From assembly GCA_030549775.1 (NCBI GenBank), contig CM060175.1:68663245-68727244 (forward strand): a DNA stretch of 64,000 nt, given 5' to 3'. Position 1 is the first letter of the stretch; each line of letters begins with the position of its first letter. Shown here one piece after another: positions 1 to 12,430 of the stretch. A program made the position numbers and the translations under genes. The notes beneath the pieces were generated by a model that saw nothing but the letters and a program-made list of their open reading frames with translations, was not told where the DNA came from and searched no databases. This DNA is from Tamarix chinensis. Its lineage: Eukaryota; Streptophyta; Magnoliopsida; Caryophyllales; Tamaricaceae.

Positions 1-2159
1 TTTATATTTTTGTTTCTAATTGTGTGTATGATTTAATATAATTTGCATTTATTTAATTTCTCACAAAAGTCTTACGACAACTCTTTAAATTTTGGCTGAG
101 TTAAGAAAACTTTAAAGAAAAAATATTTCATGTTTCAATATATTTATATCATAAGTTTATAATTTTTACAACATTTTGTAAACCTCAAAAGTTCTATTTT
201 GAGTTTTCCAAATTCATTCTGATTTTTTATCGTGTTTTATTTTCTAAGTATTTTGTTAACATTTAGAAAAATAGATTTCTAATAATTTTAAGAATCCATT
301 GTATTGATTTAATATATGGATGATATTATGTAATATAAAAGTTTATAACATCATTTTATTTCAGAATCTTGCTTTCAAACATTTATGATAATTTATCTTA
401 GAATCTTATGTAAATACCTTTCCAGGAATTTTGACATATTATTTTAAATTATTATTATTTATTCTCATAAATAATACAAATTCTTATTATTTTTTTGTGT
501 TTTTAATCTAGAAACTTTTCTAGAAAATTTTTAATAGACTTTTTTATTGGTTCTATCTTTAAGTCCTTGATAAATTATTTTTGTGAAATTTATATTAAGT
601 TATCCTTTATAATTTAATTATTTCCTAACCCTTAAATATCTAGGCATGTATTAACAAAAAAAAAAGAAAAAGAAAAAGGGAACAAATAATTGTACATAAT
701 ATAGTAATCGACCCTCTATTTCCCCTGATTCCTTTCTACCCTCTCGCTCCTTTTTCTTCTCTCATGTGAGTTTTGTGTGCCCTAAATATCAACCCCCTTC
801 TCCATGCTTTCATTCAATCTCCATCACACCACAACAATTCCACCCTTGCATTTAACCTGTTATCGATGATAGCAACATCAAGGCAACACCTAGCATTGAT
901 GCAGATCAATGATGGTAGCAGCAATGCATGACAATAGTTGTGCCAAACCACCATATAACCAGCTCCAATGACGTTTGTCCAAGGCAAGCAGTGCCTGACC
1001 TCAGGCGAAGCTCTTCTAATCCACACAAACTCTGCTTTTTGCAAATTTTGTTTAGTATAATTCTCCTAAACTCTGAATTTTGTATTGGTTGATTTTATAT
1101 TAGATTAGCTTTAATTAAGTTAAATTGGATGTTTAATTAAGTATATATGGGCTAGATGATTGATTTAGATGGGTTAATTATTTTGTATATGCTTGATTTA
1201 TGAATTTTGGTTTTTTTAATGAGATTATGTCTGGATAATCCATATATGTCACGTTAAGCTATTTTTGATAAATTGACTATGCAATATGTCTTAAATTTTA
1301 TCTAATTTTATGTTCATAGTTTCAATTTAAGAAATTTAGAAAATTGATTAAATTGGGAATTTTTTTGATTAATTTCTTTAAATTAGATTTGATCTTTGAG
1401 TTGTTTCTATTAATTAGCTTTATGAAACTCTTTAGAATATGTTTAATTGTATTTCTGATTCATTTGATATAATTTATGAAAATCAACCAAATTGGAATGT
1501 TTAGGCCATAACTATAATCTTATTAAATTGGTCATTGTTTACATTAAATTAATTATATAACATATTTTAGAATATACTTAATTTCATATTTAGATAATCA
1601 ATTTGAATAATTGATCCAGAATTGACTGGATTCACATCTCCGACCAAAACTTGAATTTCTAGAAATTGGGCTTTAGATGTGGCTTGATGGATTTTTAATT
1701 TAGGCTTAAAAACCCCAATTTTTAGATTTTAGTTGACAAAAATCAAGTTAGTTTTGATGGAGTTTTCTTACATTGATTAATTGGATTATATATATATATT
1801 CAATTATATTTATGTTTTATAAATCTGATCAATTCTTCAAAATTGACTGATTTATACTTTGGTTGTAAAATATAACTATTAATGCATTTTCTATAGAATT
1901 ATGCTACCATTTATAACTTCTACTCAATTAGTGTTGTAAATATTTTTTTTGAAAATATTCATATAAGATTGAACTGGTTAAAGTCTCATTTCTTTGAAAT
2001 GCTTTATAAGTATGCCCTCAAATCATGAATTTGATTTGCCTTATAAGAAAATTGGTTTGTATCTCTTGTTGATTGATTAACGTTATGTGAATCTATAATC
2101 ATTACGTTAGCTTGCTAACTTAGTCTTTCAATATTCAAACGTGATCTAGGAAAGAGTTG
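1..2159. other. AT-rich intergenic DNA, probable old LTR head
   Basis: I see no gene here. The DNA is strongly AT-rich apart from a short pyrimidine-rich patch at about 700-850. By position this resembles the C/T-rich promoter domain of the giant LTRs elsewhere in the window, so the stretch may be the 5' half of the LTR remnant that follows. That is inference only; no terminus was found. Confidence 0.35.
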
Positions 2160-2756
2160 TGGTGGGTCCTAAATCTAGGGTCTCACTATTTTGTTCTTTT
2201 AGTTTAGCTAGTTGTGGACTCAGGTAAGTCTCTACTTACCTCTACTTAAGGTTGTTTCGTAAGGATGAATCGTTGTGCATGTGTTTTGGAGGTGAAAGTT
2301 GTGTGACTCACATGGGTTTGTATGTCAAACATGTAATATGCCTTATATGATTCTTTCTATTAATCATGAGTTTAAATTGTTGAATAGAAGTATGAAAATA
2401 TGGTTTTGAGCATAAGGTGTAAGTAAGTCATATTTTGACATATTGTTGAGAATGCTTGGGTAAAAATATGCATGATAAGGCTATTTCACTCTTTTGAGGA
2501 AGATGAATATGATAATATGTGCATAAACATGTTGGAATGTAATTGAATTTTCTATTTAGGATTATGATTGAGTAAAGAGCATGATGCAAGCATGAGTAAG
2601 TGAAAAATCATGTTAAGCTTATCTATCTTCAAGCACGGTTATATGGATGACATGTTTCATTTATAATGCGTGCCTTGATTGAGTGTAACTCATGTGTAAT
2701 TTTGTTGAAGTGGTTTCTTAAATGATACATGGTTTTTGGGCAAGCTTATCATCAAT

Positions 2757-3100
2757 CTACGATTTTGAGGCTGAGGATGTCTCTAAGTAATGCTCAGGGT
2801 TGGACATGTCCTTAAGTAATACTTGGAGCTGAGCATATCCCTAAGTAATACTTGAAGCTTAGCATATCCCCCAAGTAATATCCGCTATTGAACATGTCTC
2901 TACATAATGCTTAGGGTGGAGCATGTCCCTCAGTGATACCCAGGGCTAGAAATGTCCATGGGTAATGTCTTAGAGTTGAGATGTCCAATTGGCTTGGTTT
3001 GGTTTTACTAAACAATATCCAATTGGTTTGGTTTGACATTACCTATAAATGCTCAATTGGTTGGTTTGGCGTTATCCATAAATTCCCAATTGATTTATTT
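2757..3100 (+). repeat. Degenerate tandem array of about 30-38 bp units
   Basis: Units read roughly 'gagcatgtccctaagtaatact' with variation, then change into units containing 'ccaattggtttggttt'. The array sits where the intact LTRs carry their ATAATAGTGG arrays and is probably the counterpart in an older or different LTR subfamily. No coding potential is evident. Confidence 0.55.
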
Positions 3101-3402
3101 CAATCCCATTATGGATCAAGATGTTTGTATATGAAATTATGTGGTAATGTAACAAGTTGTCAATAATATGGATTATTCCTACCTAAAATGCATGAGTTAC
3201 CTTACCTTTCCATTATACTATGCTTATATATTTTAGTATGATGTTACATATGTCTCACATGTTATCATATGAGTATGTCACGAGTTATGACATAAGTATT
3301 AAGAAAGCACAATATTTTATAAATTTAATTTACCATTTTTCTATGTGCATCTGATCTTGTAATTCATGTTTCCCCATAAGATGGGGTGGTGTGATTTACT
3401 CA

Positions 3403-3887
3403 TAAGGATGACAATAGGGCGAGTCTGGGACGGGGACCCTATCCTCATCCTCAAACCTGCCCTGATCCATGTTTAATTCTTATTAGGGAATCTTCAACAT
3501 GATCCCCATAAAGATCAAATCCCTATACTTGATCCGATCCCCAAACTATTCTCCATCCCAAATCATTCTCCGATCTTAAAATTGATTCAATACCAGAAAC
3601 CTGACCCCATTCCCGATACCTGATCTTATTTTTTTTATAATATATTTTAATTTATATTCTATATAAAAAACTTTTATATATAATATACATAGAATAATAT
3701 AAAAAATATATGTAAAATTTTGGGGGTGGGCTTGGGGATAGGGACCCCAAATCTGTCCCCTCCGCATCCCCGAAAAAATTCTCGATAAGAATCTCCAAAC
3801 CTAAACTCAAACCCAGTCTCTGAACCCAAAATTGAATGGGGAATGTCTGATGGGGCTCCGAACTTGTGGGAAAAATTGTTATCCCTA
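3403..3887. mobile_element. hAT-like MITE
   Basis: The element starts TAAGGATGACAATAGGG and ends ATTGTTATCCCTA, giving imperfect terminal inverted repeats (TAAGGATGACAAT against TAGGGATAACAAT). The 8-bp flanks TTTACTCA (3395-3402) and CTTACTCA (3888-3895) match at 7 of 8 positions, as expected for hAT target duplications. The inside is rich in 'gggg'/'cccc' phrases and has no transposase. It interrupts the conserved TTACTCAGTA motif of the surrounding LTR. Confidence 0.7.
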
Positions 3888-4299
3888 CTTACTCAGTATT
3901 TGACCCATACTATACTACCTTTATTGATTGGATCGCATCATGAACCACTAATGGTAAGGAGCAGACCACTAGTGCAAGAATGATTTTGAAAGTATCATTG
4001 TTGGAATGAAGACATGGGGTTGAGGGTAGCCTACTTGGGGGACTAATTTGGTGATAAAGCTTTTTCCATTAATGGGATTCACTTTTGATATTATTTTTAA
4101 ATGCGTTTTTATTTCAAATATATTTATTCAGGTTGGAATCATAAGTTTTTCACTATCATTATTAGTAATGATTTAGTTCAATGATACCATTCATTTCCAT
4201 TTACCATTAGATTACTCCTTGTGGGAGTTTATTCTCATGGTATAGATGAAGCTTACTTTTTGATTAGACAAGTTTTAGCCTTACATCTAACATAGGTTA

Positions 4300-5345
4300 T
4301 GTGAATGCATGCACATCTTTTTATATCAAATGTGGTAGTTTTTTCTCCATTCTTATTTTATTAGCTTCTATGATTTCTTCTATAAAAACAAAAATTTTAA
4401 GAGTAAAAAATAGAAGTGTTACAACTCTATTCAAAGTCTCTACTACTTTAGGTAGTAAGGTCATAAAGGTACATATTTTACCATGGGTTTTAATACTAGT
4501 TTTGTTAGCTAGTAGTAGGAAGTTATTATCCATTATCCACATTAGCTCCATCCGAAATTATCTAAACTTATCAAGGATGTGTTCACCTAAAAAGAGTAGA
4601 ATTGGGCAGAGATTAGAGCAAAACCCTATTTAGATGTGTGACTAAGGCGTTAGGGAACAAAGTAACCCATTTGTTGTTGGCACACATTCTATCTAAGTGT
4701 TTTTGAATAAGAAATTAGGTAATACGCTTACATTCATAGGTAAAATTCAGGCTAGAGAAGCCTAACTCCATCATGGAATAATTATGCATGCGTTTAATAT
4801 AAGATGGCATTTGTTTGATACAAGGTTGATCCCCCTATCCTTTCATTGCTTGAAGTAATATCATTAAAATATCCTATAAGGGTTAAAGGACTCAATATTT
4901 TCCCATCTAAGCTAGTAGGATAATCTCACATAAATACCCTATCACTAAAATGAGAGAAAGCATTATAAATAAACAAATACCATCTAACATCGGCGAATGG
5001 TACCTAAACATACATTGTGACAAAACTGTGTGCATTTTTGATTATCTCTAGGAAGGTGTCCTCCTTATTCTATATCCAATGGTATAATGGCTATATATGT
5101 TACTGAAGCCAAGGCTACTAGTTATTTCCCCATCTCTATATCCCAACACTTTGGTTTCCATCATAATAACCATTCCAATTTTATTTTCATTTACATAGTT
5201 ATAAAAGTAAATTAAGATTTTGTTGTTAGATGCCCCTTTACAATTCCAATAGAGAATCTTCAATGACACAAAGGTATTGTTGAATTTTTCTACTTATGTA
5301 CCTCCAAGTGGGTTAATGTTTTGATCTATAGGTGGGTTGATCATG
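4300..5345 (-). pseudogene. L1-type LINE fragment, endonuclease domain
   Basis: Reading the minus strand from about 5269 gives a frame starting MSLKILYWNCKGASNN and, about 35 residues on, MMETKV. This matches the WNCRG...ET start of the apurinic-endonuclease domain of plant LINE ORF2. Further on, in shifted frames, come GYFNDITSSNERIGG, an LDRMCANNKWVTLFPNA-type block and FRMELMWIMDNNF, in the order expected for the endonuclease and the linker after it. Frameshifts and stops break the frame several times. No reverse transcriptase follows below about 4300, so the 3' part is missing. Residues upstream to 5345 may be the end of the preceding segment. Confidence 0.72.
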
Positions 5346-5639
5346 AGAGGGTGTCCATCTTTTCTATCTTCATATTCAATTCGATCATAAACTTCAAAGA
5401 AAAATGAAATTTAAAGTGGTTGATCGTCTACATTCATTGGTTGTTTATCCCCTCGATTAATAGTATCATAAAGCGTAGATAGGGGTTCAATGATATTACC
5501 CTCAGTGATTCTAGAAATCATTTTTCCCAAAGGAACAAGCCCACACCTTTGTTGTTTTTGTTTCTAATGAAGGGCTATAAGAGTAATGTAGAGTCCTATT
5601 TGAAGCCAAAATGTACATGAACATTATAGGAATAAAGGC

Positions 5640-6200
5640 AAATAGTGACAATAATAATAATCATTAGTAATAAAGGATAGTTCATTGATAATAATTATTA
5701 TAGATAATGGTTCATCGGTATTAAATTATATCTTCAAGTGGTTTAATAATAAGTTTATTAATGATGATTGTAAAGCCATTGGTAATAAGATGTAACATCG
5801 ACCATATGTTCATCAATATTAAGTTTATTCCTGATGATATGAAAATATCAACGAGTTGATAATTTAATTTTCTCACTCTTATTATTAGGCTTATCACTAA
5901 CGATCAAATTTTTAAATTTGAAATTCTCTGTATTAAAAAAACCTTAAATTATCTATAATAAGCCTAATACTGATGATAAAATTTCTAAATTTAAAACTAT
6001 TTGAATTCTAATAACCTTATTATCGATAATTTATTCTTAGTAAGAAACTTATTATGTACAATTTTCTAGACCAAACAATTCTAGAAACTTTATTACTGAC
6101 AAAGGATTCTTAGTAATAAGCTTACTAATAATGATTTTTTAGGCAACCAAATTTATGGGATACCTTATTATCTACGAAGTTTTCCTTAGTTATAAGCTTT
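5640..6200. repeat. Subterminal short-motif repeat region of the CACTA remains
   Basis: Short words such as 'ttactaat', 'agtaataag' and 'attactgac' recur in both orientations over about 560 bp. CACTA subterminal regions, which bind the element's own protein, have this texture. There is no reading frame. Confidence 0.4.
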
Positions 6201-6369
6201 TGGGAATATTTTATAAAATAAAAATTATTATAATATAAATATATTATATAAAATCAAAAATACGGTTTTGAAAAATTACCTAATATAAATACAATTTTAA
6301 AGATTAATGTTATTGTAAATACACAATTTACAAAAAAAAAACATAATATTATTATATTTAGCTTGTTAA

Positions 6370-7760
6370 TACTAACATAAAACGTAAAATTCATGTTCAT
6401 CATCTTCATCTTGATTAGATGGTGTAGGCGGATGACTTTGAGACCATTTAGCTATAAAAACTCTCATTTTCTGTCATTCTTCATTCTAACACTCAAATGT
6501 TGCTTGTTGTTGGGTTATAAGCTCATTCGTTCATTTTTGCTTTTGCTCTACTTTTGATTTTCATTCTTATTCTGTAGTAAATTAGTCTGCATCCAACTCA
6601 TGTGAGTAGCGGTACAACTTGAGTCTTCCCCTACAAGCCTTTATCCTGCACCTTTTCTATACCTTAGATTAATACATAAGACATCCTTGAGTGTTAGATT
6701 TTCATCAACTTCTCGAGGCGGAAGATCATCTGCAACAACACTATTTTAAGCCAACTATAACAATGTTTACTCTCGTGTCCTTAAAATTTTGATTTTTACA
6801 TATAAGTAAAAGTTATACATATACTATAGATAATGTTACAATATTATAATTTATTATATATAACTAACTTACAAAATCTTCTCAGCCTAGGGAGTGGCAT
6901 ATTTATTATTCTTAAAGTTCATTTCTCTATAGGTCTCAATCATTGGTAATATTTATTATTTATTTCATGATTGGCCTATATAATTTGAAGAGAAAAGTAA
7001 TATAATACAATAAATTACTAATAATTTAAAAATAATAATCAAAATCTAAAATTTACCTTCTTATAGTGATATTGTTACGACGACTCTATACAGTGACAAG
7101 AGGTAGTGGTTTGCTTTTCCCAATTTTCAGTATTTATTTTCCTTCCAAAGCCTTTACCGATGAAAATGTAATTTGTTCATATTATTTATAAGTAATTATT
7201 TTTAAATTTGTATACCAAAATATTCCTTTTGCGTCCTCTGAGTTCCATAATTTGATACATATGTACCACACGTCTGGCTTAAAAAAAGAAGGCTTATAAT
7301 TGTTATCTTTCTACCAATTTTTTTATGATCACTTTTATGATATTTGTATCAATCAACCATTATTTGATCAATACCTAATTGATTCCTAGGATATGGAGAA
7401 TTTTTCCTCTATAGACCTAAATCAAAATATGTATGCATATATACATAAACATAAGTTAAAAATTACCTAATTTTGATTTGATTACTTAATTATAAAAGTT
7501 AATAAATAAATTTTACTTTGACTTTAAGGAGGATCTTAACCTTATCCTCAGGAGAGACATATGAACACCTCTTATAAATGGTTGTAATTTTGTCCCAATA
7601 TTATTTCCAATACACCTGGTAAACCATTTATCAGCATTTAAATTGTTTGCCTTGAAATGAAAGTCCACCTCAAATTTGTCTTCCTCGTCTTTCTAACTCT
7701 TTTAACATCATTCTATCTTTGTTTCTTTCTTGGACCCTCCTCCTAGGGCCTGAATCATAT
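6370..7760 (-). pseudogene. Transposase_24-like fragments of the CACTA remains
   Basis: Minus-strand pieces include WFTRCIGNNIGTKLQPFIRG at about 7640-7560, DVWYICIKLWNSEDAKG near 7260 and a hydrophilic glutamine/lysine-rich tail at 6600-6370. The spacing suggests exons or decayed blocks of the accessory plant protein found in CACTA elements (Transposase_24 family). The match is weak and by recollection of family style; stops and frameshifts are frequent. Confidence 0.3.
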
Positions 7761-8079
7761 ACTTAATTAATTTTATCATTAACATTATAAAAATAAAGTA
7801 ATAGTAAGTAGAAAAATGTAATAGATCAAGTTATATAACTTCTAAGTTTTGACTGTTAGAATATAGTTTATGAGGATGTGATAGAAGACATCCATCGCCA
7901 TTACCACCATGACCTCAATTGACAATATCAGCCATATAGAAACTATATTCTGACAGTCAAAACTTAGTAGAAAAGATGATCCTCAAAAATAAAATTAGGA
8001 CTAGGTTTAGATTTAGTACAAAAATTCAACTACATTATACAATTACTAATCAGAATTTTAAATGCTATTTCTATAAGTA

Positions 8080-8525
8080 AATTATGCTTTAATATCCTCA
8101 TCCAAAAACTTTTGTTCCACATTGCAATCATCAACAATGAATTATCCTATGTCATGTTGATCACTAATTTAGATTGCAACACTTCTAGCACCAACATGTA
8201 CAATGTTTAAGTTGTAAAGGTCTCTAATATTAACTTTGAAGTCAACAACAGCTAAGCTGACATCATCCACCACATATATGTTGTTGAGATTATAATTATA
8301 TAAATATCAAATGTTGTGATGATTAATTTCCCATATAACTTTCCAATTTAGGTTTTTGTACAAATCAACCACGTACCTAACTAGTTTTCTTAAGTTCTAA
8401 GAATATATTGGTCATTCTTATACCACTCAGCCATAGTAAACACACTTATAATTTGGTTTTCTCACACAATTCTCTTCTTCCTCAAATTGGTATCAAACCC
8501 CTTGCATTTAAATAACATCACATAA
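8080..8525 (-). pseudogene. DUF4216-like tail of a CACTA TNP2-type transposase
   Basis: The minus strand reads LFKCKGFDTNLRKKRIV, a stop, then AEWYKNDQYIL, a stop, and after a frameshift YVVDLYKNLNWKV. This follows the DUF4216 pattern of a 'lFKC.wfD' block, 'wYk.DpfiLA' and 'q.yYv.D....nW.vV'. An acidic tail (YVVDDVSLAVVD) follows. At least two stops and one frameshift make it non-functional. The TNP2 catalytic region expected upstream was not recognised. Confidence 0.6.
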
Positions 8526-9098
8526 CATTTGGACAGGTATGATAATTCTATGATCTCGATTAATTACCCATATAAATTTTCACCGTCTTTGCCTAATACA
8601 CATGTGACACTATTTTTTTTATTTTTATCTTTATATTTATATCATACATTGAGTATTTAATTCCATTAATCTTGTAAATTTAATAAGAAAGCGTTATATC
8701 AAATGCACTAAATGCCAATGAGAATAACTCATATGTGCATTTAGGTTATTCATTTCACACAACTCATATATCTATAATGTTTTTATGTTTCAAATAAGTA
8801 ATGATACCATAAACCCTAATGATGACTTATTCTAGGTTTCATTTGTTATTACTAAAAATAATTACCTTTGAATCACAACTGAGATTATCTTATTGTTGTG
8901 GATAATTAAAATTAAAATACAAATTAAGTTATCTTATTAGTTTCTTATACTAAATATTTAATATTAAATTACAATGATTCTTAAATGACACAATCACTAC
9001 AAACCTTAAATTTTTTTTCCAAGTTATATGAGGTGGTGGAGCCCTTCTCTTCTTTTATGGCCCAAAATATATCTTAAACAACCTACTTGATTTAGTAT

Positions 9099-9101
<3 letters not shown>

Positions 9102-9133
<32 letters not shown>

Positions 9134-9150
9134 TATGTGTGTGTGTGTGA
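9102..9150. repeat. TA then TG dinucleotide tract
   Basis: An (AT)n run is followed within a few bases by a (GT)n run. It is a simple microsatellite inside the CACTA remains. Confidence 0.85.
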
Positions 9151-9439
9151 TTCTAATTCAAATCATTGTATCGATAAATATTTACCATTCAACCATTATT
9201 TTTGGATCAGAACGTGGATTTTTGTCAATTAAATCCAACTTATATATAGTCCCTGAAGATGGCTTCAATATTAGTAGTACCTAATGCATGTCAAAAGGAA
9301 AATGGAGTAAAAAATAGGGATTATGGATTCATCTTTATCGCGTTAACCACATATGGAACACTTTTAATATTATCGTTTTCATTAGATATCATATATGAGC
9401 ATAAAAATCTATATATATATTGGACTTATCCAAGACATT

Positions 9440-10602
9440 AGATAAGAATTTCTCTTTCAAAAACCTATGACCATGGAAGAACAAATTACATATTTAGCAT
9501 CAAAATATTGATTCCTAACTGATTGTGAAAGGATTTAAATTACCTCATATATGCTATTATATGTTGACATTGTTACATGTCACATTTTAACAAATGTAGG
9601 ATATCTTTTTCCCCAATCTAGATAGTCACATCATCTAATTTCATTTGAAAATCTGTTAGAAGATGAATCTTTATATAGTTTCCATCTAAAGATAGCGTCA
9701 TGTACAAACACAACCTAAATTGAAGTGACAAATCACAACACTTTATTATTGTTTCCATGTCCAAGGATTTTTGGGCTTCCACATACTCCATATCCTTTCT
9801 TTTCCTCTTATTAATAAAAATTGATTGCTATAATTCTACCATTATAAGTAAGAAAGTGTGAAAAATATAATTATTAGACCATATAATACCAGCCTAAGTA
9901 ACAAAAATGTAATGTAGAATTAAAAAAAAATAGATTACCTCATTCTCAATAATTACAATGCTACTATTCCATCCAACAAATTGGCCTACTAGTAAGCAAA
10001 GTATGAGCATATCCTCTTCTTTGCGAATATATACCACACTAACTAGCACTAGCTCTATTAAGTGTGCCTCCAAGACATCATGAATTGAGACCTAAACTTT
10101 ATCAACCCTCAATGACTGTGTATAAATGATTGAATTGGACTCAATAAAGGTAGTAACATTTGCCAAAATAATAACATCCTCTATAGCTTTAAAGTCACAA
10201 TGATAGTAAAAAAAATGTAAGTTATGACCACAAAGTGAATGTAGATTATATTTTATTAAAAAAATTGTATTCAATTTAAAGTTTAATGTAGTATATTACC
10301 TCATTAATTTTCAAAAAGGGTCTAGTGACACTAGATATAGAGGGTTTAACTAAAAATTATGAATAGGATGACATACCATCAAACTTTCTAAGGATCACCT
10401 CTTGTGATTCCCTTAATGCCACCACTTCTTTCTTCATCTTTTTAAATTTATCCTTTGAAGGGAAATAATTAAGGTATTGTCCAAAAATATTAGGTAGGTT
10501 GAATGCATAATTATATGTCCTAAATCGGCTACCATGCTTTTTAGTGCCCAATGAGTGTGTCAAAAGGTTGTTTGGATCTTCTTTGTTAAAACCACTATCC
10601 AA
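9440..10602 (-). pseudogene. Transposase_24/Ulp1-associated protein fragment
   Basis: A minus-strand frame at 10602-10357 includes LGTKKHGSRFRTYNYAF and a charged coiled-coil-like end (KKMKKEVVALRESQEVILRK). This resembles the C-terminal half of plant CACTA accessory proteins. Continuing down the minus strand are CDFKAIEDVIILANVTTF, LLVGQFVGWNSSIVI and, near 9650-9560, a GEKDILHLLKCDM piece. The first frame lacks stops, but the rest is broken. Function is inferred only from family resemblance. Confidence 0.35.
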
Positions 10603-10620
10603 GGAGTCCTTTCTTGAACC

Positions 10621-11039
10621 CTCCTATTATCTTATTAACAGGTCATATCAAAAGGCTGAATATAATTAATTATATATATTTACCTTAAAAAATATATTTT
10701 TTATCTTATTTTCACTATATTTCTTTTCTAAATATAAGCTGTAACTATACTTTATTTTTTTTGTACATACTATTTATTGAGTACCAATAAATGCAAATAG
10801 TGCACAAGTGAAACAATAGAGAAATTAATTGTTGGAAAGAAAAATACTTGCAAAAATTCCAAACTCTAAATGTAGATTAAAACAAACATTTTAAAATTTT
10901 GAGATAATTTTTTTAATAATTATTATTTAGTTAATAATTACATTTTTTATTTTTTATGGTATTGTTAGCTTTTTCGTATGCTTTAGTCCATATAAAAATA
11001 TTTTTTTTATGCAAAAATATTTTTGGTATTGTTAGAATC
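10621..11039. other. AT-rich spacer without recognisable features
   Basis: Only homopolymer-rich AT DNA is visible between the CACTA remains and the Athila-like fragment. No reading frame or terminal repeat was recognised. Confidence 0.5.
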
Positions 11040-11334
11040 TTAATAATTATTATTTAGTTTTAATGAAAGATTTGACCCAGCAAGAACGCAACTTACCTAT
11101 CATGAGACTTAAACTTGTGTGTAAGGAGAGAATGTTTTGCCCGATTTAATGTATGATGATCTCTATATAAAAGGAGAAACATGGTGTCCCATCTCAAAAA
11201 TCTTTTAACACATCCTTCCAACATAACATCTCCTTTGGAGCATTCTCCTTTTTATTAGATGTATGTAAGATGATTTGATTACTCTTTTTAATCTTAGACC
11301 CATATAACATGCTAAAAGAGAGAAAGCAAGGAGT

Positions 11335-11956
11335 ATGGTTAGCATAATGGAAATTAAAGTGGTCCAAATATTTACCTCATGTTTCATGCTCATCTCCAAG
11401 AAAAATTGGGGAACAAATGTTCAAAGATGGTTTATGGTAGATGGAAGTGATAATCTTAACATTTGTATGGTTCTCTTCGTTCACTTGATCCTTATTTTGG
11501 TAAGATTCTTCTTCTACTTTTACAGGCTCTTATTCCACCTGATCATACTTTTCAATGTGCTCTATGGGGACCTCCTCAACTAGCTCATCCTCACATTCGA
11601 ACATGACATCGTCATACTCATAACTTCCACTTGAATTTGGAACTGAAGTACTAGAGAGCTCTTTTTGTGCTTGTAATTGATTGATCATGTTGACCACATA
11701 ACTTATTTACTCCTCTAACGCCGACATCCTTTCATTTTGTTTAATTTGACTTTGCATAAGTTGGTTTTGCCCGTTTGACAATGCTTCAAAAAGCTTCTCC
11801 ATTTTTTTCTAAAATTGAGGGTTTTAAAACCGAAGATGATTCTTGTTGAGGATATTGATAATATTTTGAAGCTTCATAATCGAGTTTATAAGGGTCTTGA
11901 TATGACACTTGATAACAATCATTCATCTCCCATCCAAATTTAGGGTGATGACTCAT
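11335..11956 (-). pseudogene. Gag-like fragment of element F
   Basis: Starting at an ATG at 11956 on the minus strand, the frame reads MSHHPKFGWEMNDCYQVSY and continues through a tyrosine/glutamine-rich stretch. Element G has the same start (MSHHPNFGWEMNDHYLMSY). Stops and shifts follow further on. Its position after the tRNA-Asp primer site and a glutamine-rich linker suggest a gag-derived protein; no zinc knuckle is seen. The shared start between two copies suggests this was once a genuine protein. Confidence 0.5.
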
Positions 11957-12405
11957 TCTCGAATAATATGTGCTTGTGTAGTGATCATGTCCTTGGAAAC
12001 CATTGAAAGATAGAGCACTAGGCCATGTCCATCCTCCTCCTCTTATAGCTTATGCATGGTAAGCATATGGATTTCCTTATCATCAAGGGTACTTTAACTT
12101 ACCTAATTTACTCTTAGATTAAGGTAAATGCAAAATTGTCCATAGCCCAAGGATACTCAAATAGCCACCTGAAGGACACTAACACTTCAAAGAAAAAAGG
12201 TTAAAAGCGAAACAAAAAACACCAAAAATCCTAAAAAAAAACTAAAAGGAAAAAAGAAAACACTAAAAAAATAAATGCACTAACTACTAAAATCCTATTA
12301 AGTTATAGACTTGAGTGCCCATAGGTACTCTGATATCTAAATAAAAGAATGTCACGACAAACACAACACACTAAAAATACTAGCAAATTAAAGGTGAAGT
12401 TTCCA

Positions 12406-12424
12406 ATCCCTGGCAACGACGCCA
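12406..12424 (-). other. Primer-binding site (tRNA-Asp) of element F
   Basis: The plus strand reads ATCCCTGGCAACGACGCCA, which differs at two positions from the 3' end of plant tRNA-Asp as I know it. On the element's own strand this gives TGGCGTCGTTGCCAGGGAT, the usual primer site of Athila/Tat-type elements. A longer tRNA-like copy lies between this site and the LTR. Confidence 0.8.
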
Positions 12425-12430
12425 AAAATT

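Larger units (their letters stand above)
2160..4060 (+). mobile_element. Degraded 3' half of a giant Tekay-like LTR
   Basis: After removal of the MITE at 3403-3887, the sequence around 3390-3990 (TTACTCAGTA, then a 'gacccatactatactacctt'-type run and an 'aaggagcag' stretch) lines up by eye with 53770-53850 in solo LTR D. Upstream lies a degenerate short-repeat array, as in the other LTRs. No GTGTTACA-type end was found before the LINE fragment near 4300, so the 3' end appears lost. The lineage is inferred from the shared motif. Confidence 0.5.
5622..10620 (-). mobile_element. CACTA (En/Spm) transposon remains
   Basis: The low-coordinate end reads CATTATAGGAATAAAGGC, a plausible decayed form of the CACTACAAGAAAA-type terminus. 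It is followed by about 550 bp of short repeated 'agtaataag'/'attactgac' motifs like CACTA subterminal DNA. On the minus strand there are decayed pieces resembling the DUF4216 tail of TNP2-like transposase and two pieces resembling the plant Transposase_24/Ulp1-associated protein. Their order (Transposase_24-like, DUF4216-like, Transposase_24-like) does not fit one simple element, so two elements may be merged. The high-coordinate end was not located. Confidence 0.5.

Noticed and set aside
4301..4633. 110-codon plus-strand frame
   Set aside because: It is the antisense shadow of the LINE endonuclease/linker region on the minus strand.
9259..9441. 60-codon plus-strand frame with an ATG start
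   Set aside because: It lies antisense within the CACTA remains, has no domain signal and is near chance length for this composition.
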